A program made the translations under genes and the position numbers. From positions 62,001-126,000 of the forward strand of contig CALUEU010000002.1 of the NCBI GenBank assembly GCA_944319735.1: DNA of 64,000 nucleotides. Reading direction: 5' to 3'. This document shows, in pieces, positions 9,665 through 18,736 of this stretch. Each line of letters starts with the position of its first letter. Within the stretch, counting starts at the first letter, position 1. Below the pieces are notes generated by a model that had not been told where the DNA came from, did not search any database, and saw only the letters and a program-made list of their open reading frames with translations. Source of the stretch: an uncultured Methanomassiliicoccus sp. Its GTDB lineage: Archaea > Thermoplasmatota > Thermoplasmata > Methanomassiliicoccales > Methanomassiliicoccaceae.

Positions 9665-11220
9665 ATTTAAAAGCTAGATATATCGACATGGAGTCTGCTG
9701 AGTATACCTGTGTACTCCATGACAATGACGCAATGGAACTTGGTGTAAGAGAGCAGGACAGAATAAGAATAAAACATGAACGAAACTCGATTGTTGCCCT
9801 CTTACAGACAACTGACACCGTGGTAAACCAGGGAGAAGTTGGAATTTTAGGAAGAGCTTACGGAATACTTGGTCCAGAGCGTGACGAAATTGTAGAGGTT
9901 GTTCCGACATCTAAGCCAGAATCTGTAAAATACATCAAGAAAAAGATGAGAGGCGAAGAGCTAACTACAGAAGAGATAAGAACTATTGTAAATGATATTG
10001 TCCAGCACAATTTAAGCAACATTGAGCTGACAGCATATGTAGTAGCCTTAGAGATAAACGGAATGAATATCAGAGAGACTGCAGATCTCACCATGGCAAT
10101 GGTTGAAACTGGAGATGTTATCACATTCGACCGCGGCCCTGTATTTGATTTTCACTCAGTAGGCGGATGCCCAGGCAACAAGATAACTCTGATTGTAGTC
10201 CCCATCGTAGCAGCTGCAGGACTGATTATACCTAAGACTTCATCAAGAGCCATAAGTTCAGCTGCAGGGACGGCAGACATTGTCGAAGTTTTTGCAGATG
10301 TGTGTATGGATGCCCATAAGCTGAGAAATATAGCAGAAAAAGTTGGCGGTACACTAGCATGGGGAGGTTCCATGAGTCTGTCTCCTGCCGATGATACGAT
10401 AATTAAAGTCGAGTACCCTCTTGGAATTGATCCTCACCCACAGCTTCTGGCATCAGTGATGTCTAAAAAGAAGGCTGCCGGTGCAAACTGCCTTGTGATG
10501 GATATCCCAACTGGAGCAGGAACTAAGGTGCCGACTATTGAAAAGGCACAGGCGTTTGCCAGAGATTTCATGGACTTAGGAGAAAGGCTTGGAATCGAAG
10601 TAAGATGCGCCATAACTTATGGAGAACAGCCTGTCGGAAGATCCATAGGACCTGCATTAGAAGCTAAAGAAGCCATTGTGATTCTTGAAGGTTCAAAACA
10701 TCCCAGTAGCGTCTATGAAAAATCAATAGGAATGGCTGCAATGATACTGGAGATGGGCGGCATAAAAGACGGGGAAGCCAAAGCCAAAGAAATCCTCGAA
10801 TCCGGTCAGGCTCTGGCCAAATTCAGGGAGATTGTTGCTGCACAGGGAGGGAATCCCAATATATCTTCATCAGATATTGTCATTGGAAAGTATCAGTATG
10901 ATATTGTATCAGCAATGTCTGGATATGTTAACTCCATAAAAAATAAGCAGCTTGTGCAGATTGCTAGAGCAGCTGGATCTCCAAAAGATAAAGGTGCAGG
11001 TATTGTACTTAATAAAAAACGTGGAAACAGAGTGTTGGAAGGAGAGACTCTGTATACAATCTATGCAGACCATGAAGCTAAGCTTGAACAGGCAATAGGG
11101 CTGGCAAGAAAATTAGACCCAATGGTTGTAGAGAATATGATCATATCCAAACTGCCAAACTCAAGTAAATACGCAATAATTGAGGAGACTCAATGCAATA
11201 ATCCAGATGGATGCAACTAA
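9661..11220 (+). CDS. deoA: AMP phosphorylase
   Basis: This enzyme phosphorolyses AMP (and CMP/UMP) to ribose 1,5-bisphosphate and base. It is the archaeal form of the thymidine phosphorylase fold with an extra N-terminal domain of ~80 residues. The glycosyl-phosphorylase body shows IELTAYVVALEINGM, the phosphate-binding FDFHSVGGCPGNKITL, SSRAISSAAGTADIVE and the loop GAGTKVPTIEKA. I take the ATG at 9661 because it overlaps the RuBisCO stop as ATGA, like other coupled genes here; an upstream ATG at 9649 would add four residues. With the two upstream genes it routes nucleoside monophosphates into central carbon metabolism. Confidence 0.95.
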   Translation: MNLKARYIDMESAEYTCVLHDNDAMELGVREQDRIRIKHERNSIVALLQTTDTVVNQGEVGILGRAYGILGPERDEIVEVVPTSKPESVKYIKKKMRGEELTTEEIRTIVNDIVQHNLSNIELTAYVVALEINGMNIRETADLTMAMVETGDVITFDRGPVFDFHSVGGCPGNKITLIVVPIVAAAGLIIPKTSSRAISSAAGTADIVEVFADVCMDAHKLRNIAEKVGGTLAWGGSMSLSPADDTIIKVEYPLGIDPHPQLLASVMSKKKAAGANCLVMDIPTGAGTKVPTIEKAQAFARDFMDLGERLGIEVRCAITYGEQPVGRSIGPALEAKEAIVILEGSKHPSSVYEKSIGMAAMILEMGGIKDGEAKAKEILESGQALAKFREIVAAQGGNPNISSSDIVIGKYQYDIVSAMSGYVNSIKNKQLVQIARAAGSPKDKGAGIVLNKKRGNRVLEGETLYTIYADHEAKLEQAIGLARKLDPMVVENMIISKLPNSSKYAIIEETQCNNPDGCN

Positions 11221-12860
11221 GAATATTTAGACTCCTCATAAGCATCTACGACGTCTCCTGGAGATTCAAAAAATGAATCGGGATCCACTTCGTAAGTGAT
11301 TCCCAGCCTCAATAAATCCCGGGAGACGTCAGGATCAACGTCAGAAAACACCACTCTAACATTCTTTTCTTTAAGTGATTTAATTGAGTCTAAAAGAACA
11401 TCTCCTGCAGATATGTCAATGCTCGGCACAGCAGACATGTCCAGACACAGCCATTCTACATTTTTAGATAGAGCTTCTAGATCACTACGCAAAGTAGGAG
11501 CGTTTGCATAATACATTGAGAAATTGAATCGATATATCACTAAACCAGGGAGTGTATGCTTTCCTGAAGATACTGGAAATGTGGTTAATCTTCCATTTTT
11601 AAAAACTAAAATTCTGTTTTTGGGTTTGTACCCTGATTTTACATGGAACAGTAATGAAGCTACCATTGCAAACACTATGCCAATTTCTACGCCTAAAAAC
11701 ACAACAGCAAATATGCTAGCTATTCCAACAACTGCTTCTCCTTTGCTTTTTTTAATAATAGACTTTATTCCTTTGACATCTACCATCTCAAAGCCTATTA
11801 CAAAAACAATAGCTGATAGCGCAGCCAGAGGCATGCTTGAAAGCGGAGCAGTCAGGAATAAAAGAACAAGTATCACAATTAAAGCCATGACGATTTGAGT
11901 GAACTGTCCTTTTCCTCCCGCATAATATGTTACTTCTGTTCTACCAGATGTGCCACTAGAAATGAAGGCACCTGATATGCTTGCTCCAATGTTTGCTATG
12001 CCAAGAGATATTAGATCTCTGTTTTCATCAAAAGAATCGTGTGATTTTGAAGAGTATATTCGTGATAATGAAGCACTTTTGGCCACAGCCACTAAAAACA
12101 ACGAAGCAATTGTAAGTGACATCTGAGGAAGCATTGAAAAGGACTCTGTAGTGGGAAAAGTCAAAGAAGGAAGACCTTGTGTTACATTTCCAATTGTATC
12201 AACTGTTGATTCTAAATTAAATAAAATACTTACCAATATTGATCCTATGACAACAATAAGCATAGCGGGTATTTTTTGTGAAATTTTTCGTGATAAAAAT
12301 ATTATAGCCAACGACGCGGAGGCGATCAATATGGAGATTATAGAAATTAGATTCAGATGAGATAAAAGTGCAGTCGTTATGTCTATCACGCCATTTCCAA
12401 GATTAGAGATTCCTAACATTCCTGGAACTTGTTCTATCATGATCACTATCCCAACGCCTGTTAGAAAAGCTATCATGACTGTGTCTGAAAGAAAATCTGC
12501 AATAAACCCTAACTTAAGAATTCCTGATATGATCAGGAGAATGCCTACAATCAATGTTACCATTAAAGCCAATGAAATATAATCAGCTGAACCTCTAACT
12601 GCAACGACGGATAATCCACCTGCCAGAATGAGGGCTGTGGAAGAATCGGCTCCTATTGAGAGATGCCTTGAAGATGCAAACACCGCAAAAAGCAGGGAAG
12701 GAATTAGCAGAGTGTACAATCCTGCAGCTAAAGGCATTCCTGCAATGTTTGCATAACCAATCGCCTGAGGTATAGCTACAGTAGCAAGTGTTATTCCTGC
12801 TACTAAGTCCCCCTTGAGCTCTGCCTTTCCATTGGGCAATACAGATGTAAAGAGTTTCAT
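11217..12860 (-). CDS. SulP-family anion permease with STAS domain
   Basis: This 547-residue membrane protein has a 10-14-helix SulP transporter core (N-terminal GDLVAGITLATVAIPQAIGYA signature) followed from about residue 430 by a cytosolic STAS domain (WLCLDMSAVPSIDISAGDVL). Such proteins carry sulfate, bicarbonate or other anions; the substrate is not shown. It is the last gene of a minus-strand run with a K+ channel and a urea channel, each overlapping the next by 4 bases. It ends in TAG, the only protein gene in this window that I found to do so; reading through would add only nine residues. Confidence 0.9.
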   Translation of the reverse strand: MKLFTSVLPNGKAELKGDLVAGITLATVAIPQAIGYANIAGMPLAAGLYTLLIPSLLFAVFASSRHLSIGADSSTALILAGGLSVVAVRGSADYISLALMVTLIVGILLIISGILKLGFIADFLSDTVMIAFLTGVGIVIMIEQVPGMLGISNLGNGVIDITTALLSHLNLISIISILIASASLAIIFLSRKISQKIPAMLIVVIGSILVSILFNLESTVDTIGNVTQGLPSLTFPTTESFSMLPQMSLTIASLFLVAVAKSASLSRIYSSKSHDSFDENRDLISLGIANIGASISGAFISSGTSGRTEVTYYAGGKGQFTQIVMALIVILVLLFLTAPLSSMPLAALSAIVFVIGFEMVDVKGIKSIIKKSKGEAVVGIASIFAVVFLGVEIGIVFAMVASLLFHVKSGYKPKNRILVFKNGRLTTFPVSSGKHTLPGLVIYRFNFSMYYANAPTLRSDLEALSKNVEWLCLDMSAVPSIDISAGDVLLDSIKSLKEKNVRVVFSDVDPDVSRDLLRLGITYEVDPDSFFESPGDVVDAYEESKYS

Positions 12861-13645
12861 TTGCGATCTTCTGAATCAAATTTTCTTTCAATTCTTTCAA
12901 GACGTTCAGACAGATCTTTGTATGCTTTGTCAAATTCTTCTTTTGATTCTCCCTCTAATCTAGTTAAAATAGATACCTGTCCACCTTTTCCCACTATAGC
13001 TTTAGACGGACTTGGTACAAGATATCTGTTTGCTAAATAACCAGTCAATGTAGCAAATATCCCTATGCCTGCAACCATCATTACAGAAGCAGTCAATCGT
13101 CCACCAAGAGTAACTGGATAAAAGTCACCATATCCTACAGTTGCAATTGTAACAATAGCCCACCACAATGCATCGGTGGGAGTTTTTATGTTAGCGTTAG
13201 GATCTGCTGATTCAAAATTATAAGCAGCTATCGACCCGAATTCAATTATTAATATTATGATAAATACTCCTAAATACAATATAGCTTCTGCACCCTCATT
13301 TCTCAGATTATATTTTAATTTCTTCCAGCCCATATGCCAAAAGATCATTGAAGAACGTATTCCCCTGAACAGCCAGGATATGTGGTAAAATGGAATTATA
13401 CATAATGCATCAAGCCATCCGGATTCATGCAGAAAATATTGTTTGGGAGATGAAGATGTTAAAAATCTATAGATGAAATTAATAATAAAAAATATTACAA
13501 GAAGATAATTAATGATTTTTGCAATATCACCAGTATGAGTGCCATCATAAACGATAGCTAACACACTGTTCAACACTGAAAGCGCTCCGATGAGCGCAAT
13601 CACTGTTGCAAAATTCGGGTTTCTGTCTGCGAACCATTTATTCAT
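12857..13645 (-). CDS. Voltage-gated-type potassium channel
   Basis: This 262-residue protein has about six membrane segments and the K+ selectivity filter TIATVGYGDFYPVT near residue 168, preceded by the pore helix DALWWAIV. An arginine-containing segment (SWLFRGIRSSM) stands where an S4 helix would be. The C-terminus is a charged coiled-coil-like tail (KEEFDKAYKDLSERLERIERKF) of about 45 residues. It overlaps both neighbours by 4 bases (ATGA-type), so it belongs to one operon with the urea channel and SulP. It probably sets membrane potential or K+ flux; specificity beyond K+ cannot be said. Confidence 0.88.
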   Translation of the reverse strand: MNKWFADRNPNFATVIALIGALSVLNSVLAIVYDGTHTGDIAKIINYLLVIFFIINFIYRFLTSSSPKQYFLHESGWLDALCIIPFYHISWLFRGIRSSMIFWHMGWKKLKYNLRNEGAEAILYLGVFIIILIIEFGSIAAYNFESADPNANIKTPTDALWWAIVTIATVGYGDFYPVTLGGRLTASVMMVAGIGIFATLTGYLANRYLVPSPSKAIVGKGGQVSILTRLEGESKEEFDKAYKDLSERLERIERKFDSEDRK

Positions 13646-14781
13646 GGCCTACCCCATCCGAGCCCAAAGGCAATGTTGAGAATATATGGCGCCGCCCAGA
13701 TGAAAAAGAAAGCCGCAAAGTTAAATGGTCCTGTTAAACCTGGTAAACCCCAACGTCCAAAGAAATTCTTCACAGCTGGTACGATGATGATTGTACACAC
13801 AATTGTCGCAAAAAGTGCGTATAGGAATGTTGTGAGATTGAGCGGCAAAAATGCGGTTAGAGCTATCATCAACAATGCCTGGTTGAAACCATGAAGACCA
13901 GAACGTATTTCTGAGTCTGGAAACTTTACCAGTTTTGCAAAAATTGCCCCGACAAGAGATCCTAGGAATGCCATGGCGCCTGCAAGGAACAATGGAGACG
14001 TTGAATCCCAATTAGCTGTGTAAGCATTATTAAAGATACCTCCGCTCACCAGTGAAAATGAGAGTGTCAGACCGACTACCCAGAATACCCCTGTTTTCCA
14101 ATTATTTATGAATGTAATTTGTGCAACACCGGCGAAAGCTGCTTTAATAAATTCCCATACAGTCCAATGAAAATCTTCAGAATTATCAGGGTTACCGCTT
14201 CCAGGCAGTAATTTTATTACACCTGAAGCGACTCCATCATGGTAGCGTCCTTCAGCGCTGACAGCCCCTTCTGGAACAGAAGTCCTCGGGAATATATCAA
14301 TTCCAAAATACTTTGCTGCAAGCAAAGTCATCCAGGTTGCCACACAGAATCCTAATGTAAATGAGGGTACCCCGTATCCTCCTCCACCAACTTGGAACAT
14401 ATTCTCCAGAACGTTGTCCAAGGCAAGATAGATGATTACAGTCATTGCTGCATTAAAAAGTGAAAGTGCTAATGTTGCGCTGTTTGTTTTTGTAAAAGGA
14501 CCTGACCATAATGCCATAGCTGAAAGAACTGAGTTGTATCCAAGCAAACCAGCAGTTACAAGATGATATGGTACGCCAAGGAGCAAACCCATTCCGGCTC
14601 CGATCAAGCTACCAGCCACCATCATCGCAGCTGCCCGGCGAGATGCAATCAGTACTCCAACCAGAATCAATGCTCCGCTTACAACGGAAGATACCAGAGG
14701 AACCTCTGATATACCATTGAAGAGTATGAAAATAAACTCCACCAATGGATTCCCCGTTTCAAACGTTGGAGTGACATACAT
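13642..14781 (-). CDS. Urea transporter (UT family channel)
   Basis: This 379-residue multi-spanning protein shows the internal duplication of the urea-channel family. The first repeat has GLLGYNSVLSAMAL near residue 78 and the second GLHGFNQALLMIALTAF near residue 300, the counterparts of the family's paired pore motifs; each is preceded by a helix with small residues. It would allow passive urea (and perhaps ammonia) flow. It is the first gene of the operon with the K+ channel and SulP. No urease genes are in the window, so the use of urea is open. The promoter faces the divergent chaperonin gene. Confidence 0.82.
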   Translation of the reverse strand: MYVTPTFETGNPLVEFIFILFNGISEVPLVSSVVSGALILVGVLIASRRAAAMMVAGSLIGAGMGLLLGVPYHLVTAGLLGYNSVLSAMALWSGPFTKTNSATLALSLFNAAMTVIIYLALDNVLENMFQVGGGGYGVPSFTLGFCVATWMTLLAAKYFGIDIFPRTSVPEGAVSAEGRYHDGVASGVIKLLPGSGNPDNSEDFHWTVWEFIKAAFAGVAQITFINNWKTGVFWVVGLTLSFSLVSGGIFNNAYTANWDSTSPLFLAGAMAFLGSLVGAIFAKLVKFPDSEIRSGLHGFNQALLMIALTAFLPLNLTTFLYALFATIVCTIIIVPAVKNFFGRWGLPGLTGPFNFAAFFFIWAAPYILNIAFGLGWGRP

Positions 14782-14887
14782 TACCGTCCACCTATGTAAA
14801 ATAAAATTTCACAATGGTCGGTATTAGTAGTTATCGAGATTTTATAACGGCAATCTAGTTATTGTGGAAGCTGTAAAACTTAATAGC

Positions 14888-16390
14888 ATGGCTTCGGAGG
14901 AAACTAGGCAGACAAAACAGTTTTCAGGAGATCTGAATGCACTGGCGGGCAATGTTATGGCCGCAGTTGGAATGGCAGATGTTATTAGAACAACCATGGG
15001 GCCGAGAGGCTTGGATAAACTGCTTGTAGATCAAATGGGAAACAGGGTAATCACTAATGACGGATACACAGTACTTGTATCCTTGAAAACATCACATCCT
15101 GTTTCAAGATTATTAGTTGAAATCGCTGAAAGACAGGAGATGAATGTCGGTGATGGGACTACATCCACTGTGATAATGGCTGCTGAAATGCTTAAAGAAG
15201 GATATAGGATGACCTCTGAATGTGGAATACATCCTTCAAGGATATTATCTGAATTGGATGAAAGCGTAGATATTGTAGCTGAATATATGGACAGCATACA
15301 GATACAGATTGAATCCCTTAAAGATCCTAAAGTGAAAGATATTTTAAAAACAGCCACTGCATCCAAGCTAGACGGCAGACAGTTGTCAAACCACATCCTG
15401 CTGGCTGCAAATCATCTGGGACCTCAGAACAGAACTGATTTAAGACATGGGATACTTCTTTTAAGAAGATTAGGTGACGATGTGTTTGTAGATGGCATAG
15501 CCATAGAAGCTATGCCTCAAGAGATTTCTGTAATTAATTACATATCAAATCCAAAAATTTGTTTTATAAAAGGTTCTCTAGAATTTCCACTGCCTGGAAC
15601 ACAAATTGAAGACAATGAACGTCATGATACCGAAAGAAAAACATTATTGGATTCTTTAGTTAAAAACGGGATTAATATTGTGTTAACAAGTGCTCCCAAT
15701 ATAGATAACGCATTCAAAATGGAACTTTTAGCAAAAAACATAGCACTCATACGTTTATCTATGGAAGAATTAATTTTATTCTCAAGATCTCTAGAAACTC
15801 CTGCAGTTTACGGATCGCAGATAGTATCTGGAATCATGCCGCCATGCTTTGAAGCAGACAGCATAGAATTAGATGAAGATAAAAACCTGACAATTCTCAG
15901 GGCTCCCAACAGCGGTGTAGCCGCCACATTGATTATCGGAGGTGCAACTACTGAGACTTCAAAAGAAAGAATGCGCACATGTATAGATGGCATATGTGGA
16001 CTTCATTATGCATTGAAAGGAGGAGTGGTACCTGGTGGAGGAATTGCTGAACTTAACGCTGCTAAATACCTTGAAAAAAAGATGTTAGATGGAAATTCAC
16101 AGAATATCGGATGTGGGATTCTTGTAAAAGGGCTTGAATCGATTTCTCGACAAATATTAGACAATGCTGGGTACAATGGATATGAAATGATGGTGCGGCT
16201 TCGTTCTCAGCCCGATGGAGTTGGAATAGACGTTGCAACTGGTGATTTCATAAACATGGTTGACAATGGAATTATTGATTCAAGAATAACAAAAATGCAT
16301 GCAATACAGATTGCTGTACACATTGTAAAGACAATTCTAAAGATTGATCGAAATCTTCTAAAGGATGATCCTAAAGAAGGGATGAATTAA
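14888..16390 (+). CDS. Divergent thermosome (group II chaperonin) subunit
   Basis: This ~500-residue group II chaperonin paralogue has DVIRTTMGPRGLDKLLVD and NVGDGTTSTVIMAAEML for nucleotide binding, an apical domain, and GGVVPGGGIAELNAAKYL in the returning equatorial domain. The catalytic aspartate of the ERSLHDAL region appears kept (RTCIDGI). It differs from the main thermosome at 50321-51958: NDGYTVL replaces NDGVTIL, and it lacks the Gly/Met-rich C-terminal tail, ending KDDPKEGMN. It may be a minor or hetero-oligomer subunit. The start is uncertain: a GTG at 14864 in frame would add eight residues. A TTTATAA box lies at about 14841. Confidence 0.85.
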   Translation: MASEETRQTKQFSGDLNALAGNVMAAVGMADVIRTTMGPRGLDKLLVDQMGNRVITNDGYTVLVSLKTSHPVSRLLVEIAERQEMNVGDGTTSTVIMAAEMLKEGYRMTSECGIHPSRILSELDESVDIVAEYMDSIQIQIESLKDPKVKDILKTATASKLDGRQLSNHILLAANHLGPQNRTDLRHGILLLRRLGDDVFVDGIAIEAMPQEISVINYISNPKICFIKGSLEFPLPGTQIEDNERHDTERKTLLDSLVKNGINIVLTSAPNIDNAFKMELLAKNIALIRLSMEELILFSRSLETPAVYGSQIVSGIMPPCFEADSIELDEDKNLTILRAPNSGVAATLIIGGATTETSKERMRTCIDGICGLHYALKGGVVPGGGIAELNAAKYLEKKMLDGNSQNIGCGILVKGLESISRQILDNAGYNGYEMMVRLRSQPDGVGIDVATGDFINMVDNGIIDSRITKMHAIQIAVHIVKTILKIDRNLLKDDPKEGMN

Positions 16391-17250
16391 AGAATTAGTT
16401 TCGCAACGTTGTCATTCTTCAAAACCCCTGCAGCATTGGCGACTGGATTGCATTTGGCTCTGAAAAGATACAGAATAGGATTGATTGAAGAATCGGAGAG
16501 TGCTTCGAAATTTCCCATTCCCTTGGAGATTACAAGGTCTGCAGAGTCTATTTCCTCCACTAATTCTTTTTTCATTTTTTCGATTGAGACTCCTACGGCA
16601 AACATCTGAGTACTTATGGTTTTATCAAAAACTCCGCTTATCCCAGAACGGTCTGCATCACTCATCGTCACATCAGTAAGAATTGGTTCGCCTTTTACCA
16701 CACCGGTTACATGTGTCCCGGTTTTCTGCAGCTCTTTTACAAGCAGTATGTCCAACACATCTTCGCCGCAGTTGTCCAATAGGTATAGCACTTTTTTACC
16801 TTCTCCAATGAAGCTTTCTGCTTTCTTTACATCATTAACTGCCAGCGGCTGTGTTATTAGGTTACTAAAGTTTTTAGACAGATGGTATGGGTCTGTAAGT
16901 CCCTGAATGCCGAAGTCCATGACGTTTCCAGCAATTGCCACTTTTACAGCAGCCTCTAAGCTGTTTTCTGAAGAAGCTATGAATTCTTTTGCTTCGTCAA
17001 AAATGGTTAAAGCTACGTTGTAGGCCTGAATCTTTAATTCAAGATATGGATCATTCACCCCCATCTCATCATATGCAGCTCTGTGAACTTTTGTAGCAAT
17101 AGATGCAGAGTTTTTTCCAGCTGTAAATTCTGCAGACAGTACTTCCAATGCCTTTTTCATAGAATCATACGAGCTTTTGGGATTGCACAGATTAGCCTGA
17201 TAAAATACCCGTCCTAGAAGGCATGGAACACATTCAGGATCCATATTCAT
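16387..17250 (-). CDS. DUF89 (ARMT1-like) metal-dependent phosphatase
   Basis: This protein of the DUF89 family acts in known members on sugar phosphates and other damaged or overflow phosphometabolites. Motifs seen are the N-terminal DPECVPCLLGRVFYQA cysteine pair, VAIAGNVMDFGI near the middle, the metal-site VLYLLDNCGEDVLDILL, and VISKGMGNFEALSD near the C-terminus. I chose the ATG at 17250 because a TATA-like AGATATAAA lies about 27 bases upstream, giving a leaderless mRNA; the longer frame reaches 17319. Its end overlaps the end of the convergent chaperonin gene by 4 bases. Confidence 0.82.
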   Translation of the reverse strand: MNMDPECVPCLLGRVFYQANLCNPKSSYDSMKKALEVLSAEFTAGKNSASIATKVHRAAYDEMGVNDPYLELKIQAYNVALTIFDEAKEFIASSENSLEAAVKVAIAGNVMDFGIQGLTDPYHLSKNFSNLITQPLAVNDVKKAESFIGEGKKVLYLLDNCGEDVLDILLVKELQKTGTHVTGVVKGEPILTDVTMSDADRSGISGVFDKTISTQMFAVGVSIEKMKKELVEEIDSADLVISKGMGNFEALSDSSINPILYLFRAKCNPVANAAGVLKNDNVAKLIL

Positions 17251-17383
17251 GATAATGAGTGTATCTTGATGTTGTTTATATCTTTTCGGAAAGAGGGTTT
17301 TAAGTAGCAGATATACCAACTAATTTTGATAAGTAATTCAGATATTTGCATTAAATTAAAAAACAGTATATATGGTAAGTTGT

Positions 17384-18700
17384 ATGGCAGATGGGCATTT
17401 GATGAGAGGTAACTTTTTAAAAAAGTTAGATTCAGACAGTATCAGCGGTCCGGCATTCATATTGATAATTGCAACAGTCTTGGGTGGTGGATGCAATTTT
17501 CTATTCCAGATCGTGATGCAAAATACAATCTCAAATCAAATCTCCGAATTAAACACTTTATTATCTATATTATACATAATAGCTGTTCCCGCCAGTGCTG
17601 TCCAAAGTGTGGTTGTAAAATTTGTATCAAAGTATAAGGCAGAGAACAACGACGATGCAATTTCATACATAATGCGCAGAACGTTTATTCTTGTAGCTGG
17701 CTTGGGTGCAGCCATAGGTATCATAACGTCATTCATACTCTGTACTGACTCCGTAAGGGGCGCTCTGAAATTAACATCCACTACAGCAATAGCCCTTATT
17801 GGAGTAGCAATCTTCTTCTCACTTTTGCAGCCGGTCGGCTCTGGTGCATTGCAGGGATTTCAGAAATTTACCAAATACGGCACACAGAGCATGCTGAATT
17901 ATGTTTTAAAATTAGTAGTTGGTTTTGGAGCAGTAATTGCGGGATATGGCGTTGCTGGTGCAATAGGTGGAGTTATCGCAGGTATTGCCTTCGCCTCTGT
18001 CCTTTCTCTGTTTTTAGTCAGAGATTATATGTTAAACAAAGGCAGCCCTGTAAAAACTGATGAAATCTGGAAGAGCACCGTACCCTCCATGGTAGGGATG
18101 CTGTGTTATACAATCCTCACAAATGTAGACATCATATTCGGCGCAATATTATTTGATAAAGATCCGGCTAATTATTACACTTCAGCTTCAACACTGGCAA
18201 AGGTAGCACTTTTCCTTCCGACAGCCGTCGTAGGTGCTATGTATCCAAAAATTGCCAGAGCATATGAAGAAGGAAGAGATCCCAGCCCCATTCTAAAAAG
18301 ATCTCTGATGATGATGCTTGCACTATCTGTCACTGTATGTGCAGTATATGTGATAGCTCCAGAATTTATACTAAATGTACTGGTTCCAGGCGTATACCCA
18401 GTTAATGAAACTGCACCTCTGATGAGAACCCTTGCCATAGCAATGCTGTTTATTGGTCTGGCCAATATATTCATGTATTACGGTCTGGCAGTGAATGCAC
18501 ACTCACATATTGTGATAATGGGTCTGTCTGTCATGGTGCTTATCGGAGCAATAGCTTTCTTAAGTTTAGCAGGAATTGCAATTACACCTTATCTGCTGTC
18601 CATAATCATGATAGTGGTAGGCCTGTTAAATGCCTCCCTCTGTGCCATTGTGTTAAAATTATCTAAAAGAAAGCCACGTCTGATGATGACACTACGTTAA
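17384..18700 (+). CDS. MATE/polysaccharide-flippase superfamily membrane protein
   Basis: A protein of about 440 residues with around twelve hydrophobic segments, in the family of Wzx/MurJ/MATE-like flippases. It begins with a cytosolic stretch, then GPAFILIIATVLGGGCNFLFQ, and has characteristic small-residue helices (GVAGAIGGVIAGIAFA, VAIFFSLLQPVGSGALQG). Such proteins flip lipid-linked sugars for glycan or glycoprotein assembly, or export drugs; the Wzx-like grouping is by general resemblance. The start is uncertain (in-frame ATGs at 17384 and 17402). A TATATAT box at about 17362-17368 lies upstream. Confidence 0.78.
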   Translation: MADGHLMRGNFLKKLDSDSISGPAFILIIATVLGGGCNFLFQIVMQNTISNQISELNTLLSILYIIAVPASAVQSVVVKFVSKYKAENNDDAISYIMRRTFILVAGLGAAIGIITSFILCTDSVRGALKLTSTTAIALIGVAIFFSLLQPVGSGALQGFQKFTKYGTQSMLNYVLKLVVGFGAVIAGYGVAGAIGGVIAGIAFASVLSLFLVRDYMLNKGSPVKTDEIWKSTVPSMVGMLCYTILTNVDIIFGAILFDKDPANYYTSASTLAKVALFLPTAVVGAMYPKIARAYEEGRDPSPILKRSLMMMLALSVTVCAVYVIAPEFILNVLVPGVYPVNETAPLMRTLAIAMLFIGLANIFMYYGLAVNAHSHIVIMGLSVMVLIGAIAFLSLAGIAITPYLLSIIMIVVGLLNASLCAIVLKLSKRKPRLMMTLR

Positions 18701-18736
18701 TATTAGACATACCGTTTATCGGTGGGGCTCACAAAA

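Noticed and set aside
11217-11219. The TAG of the SulP gene as a pyrrolysine codon.
   Set aside because: Reading through adds only nine residues before a TGA; a normal stop is simpler.
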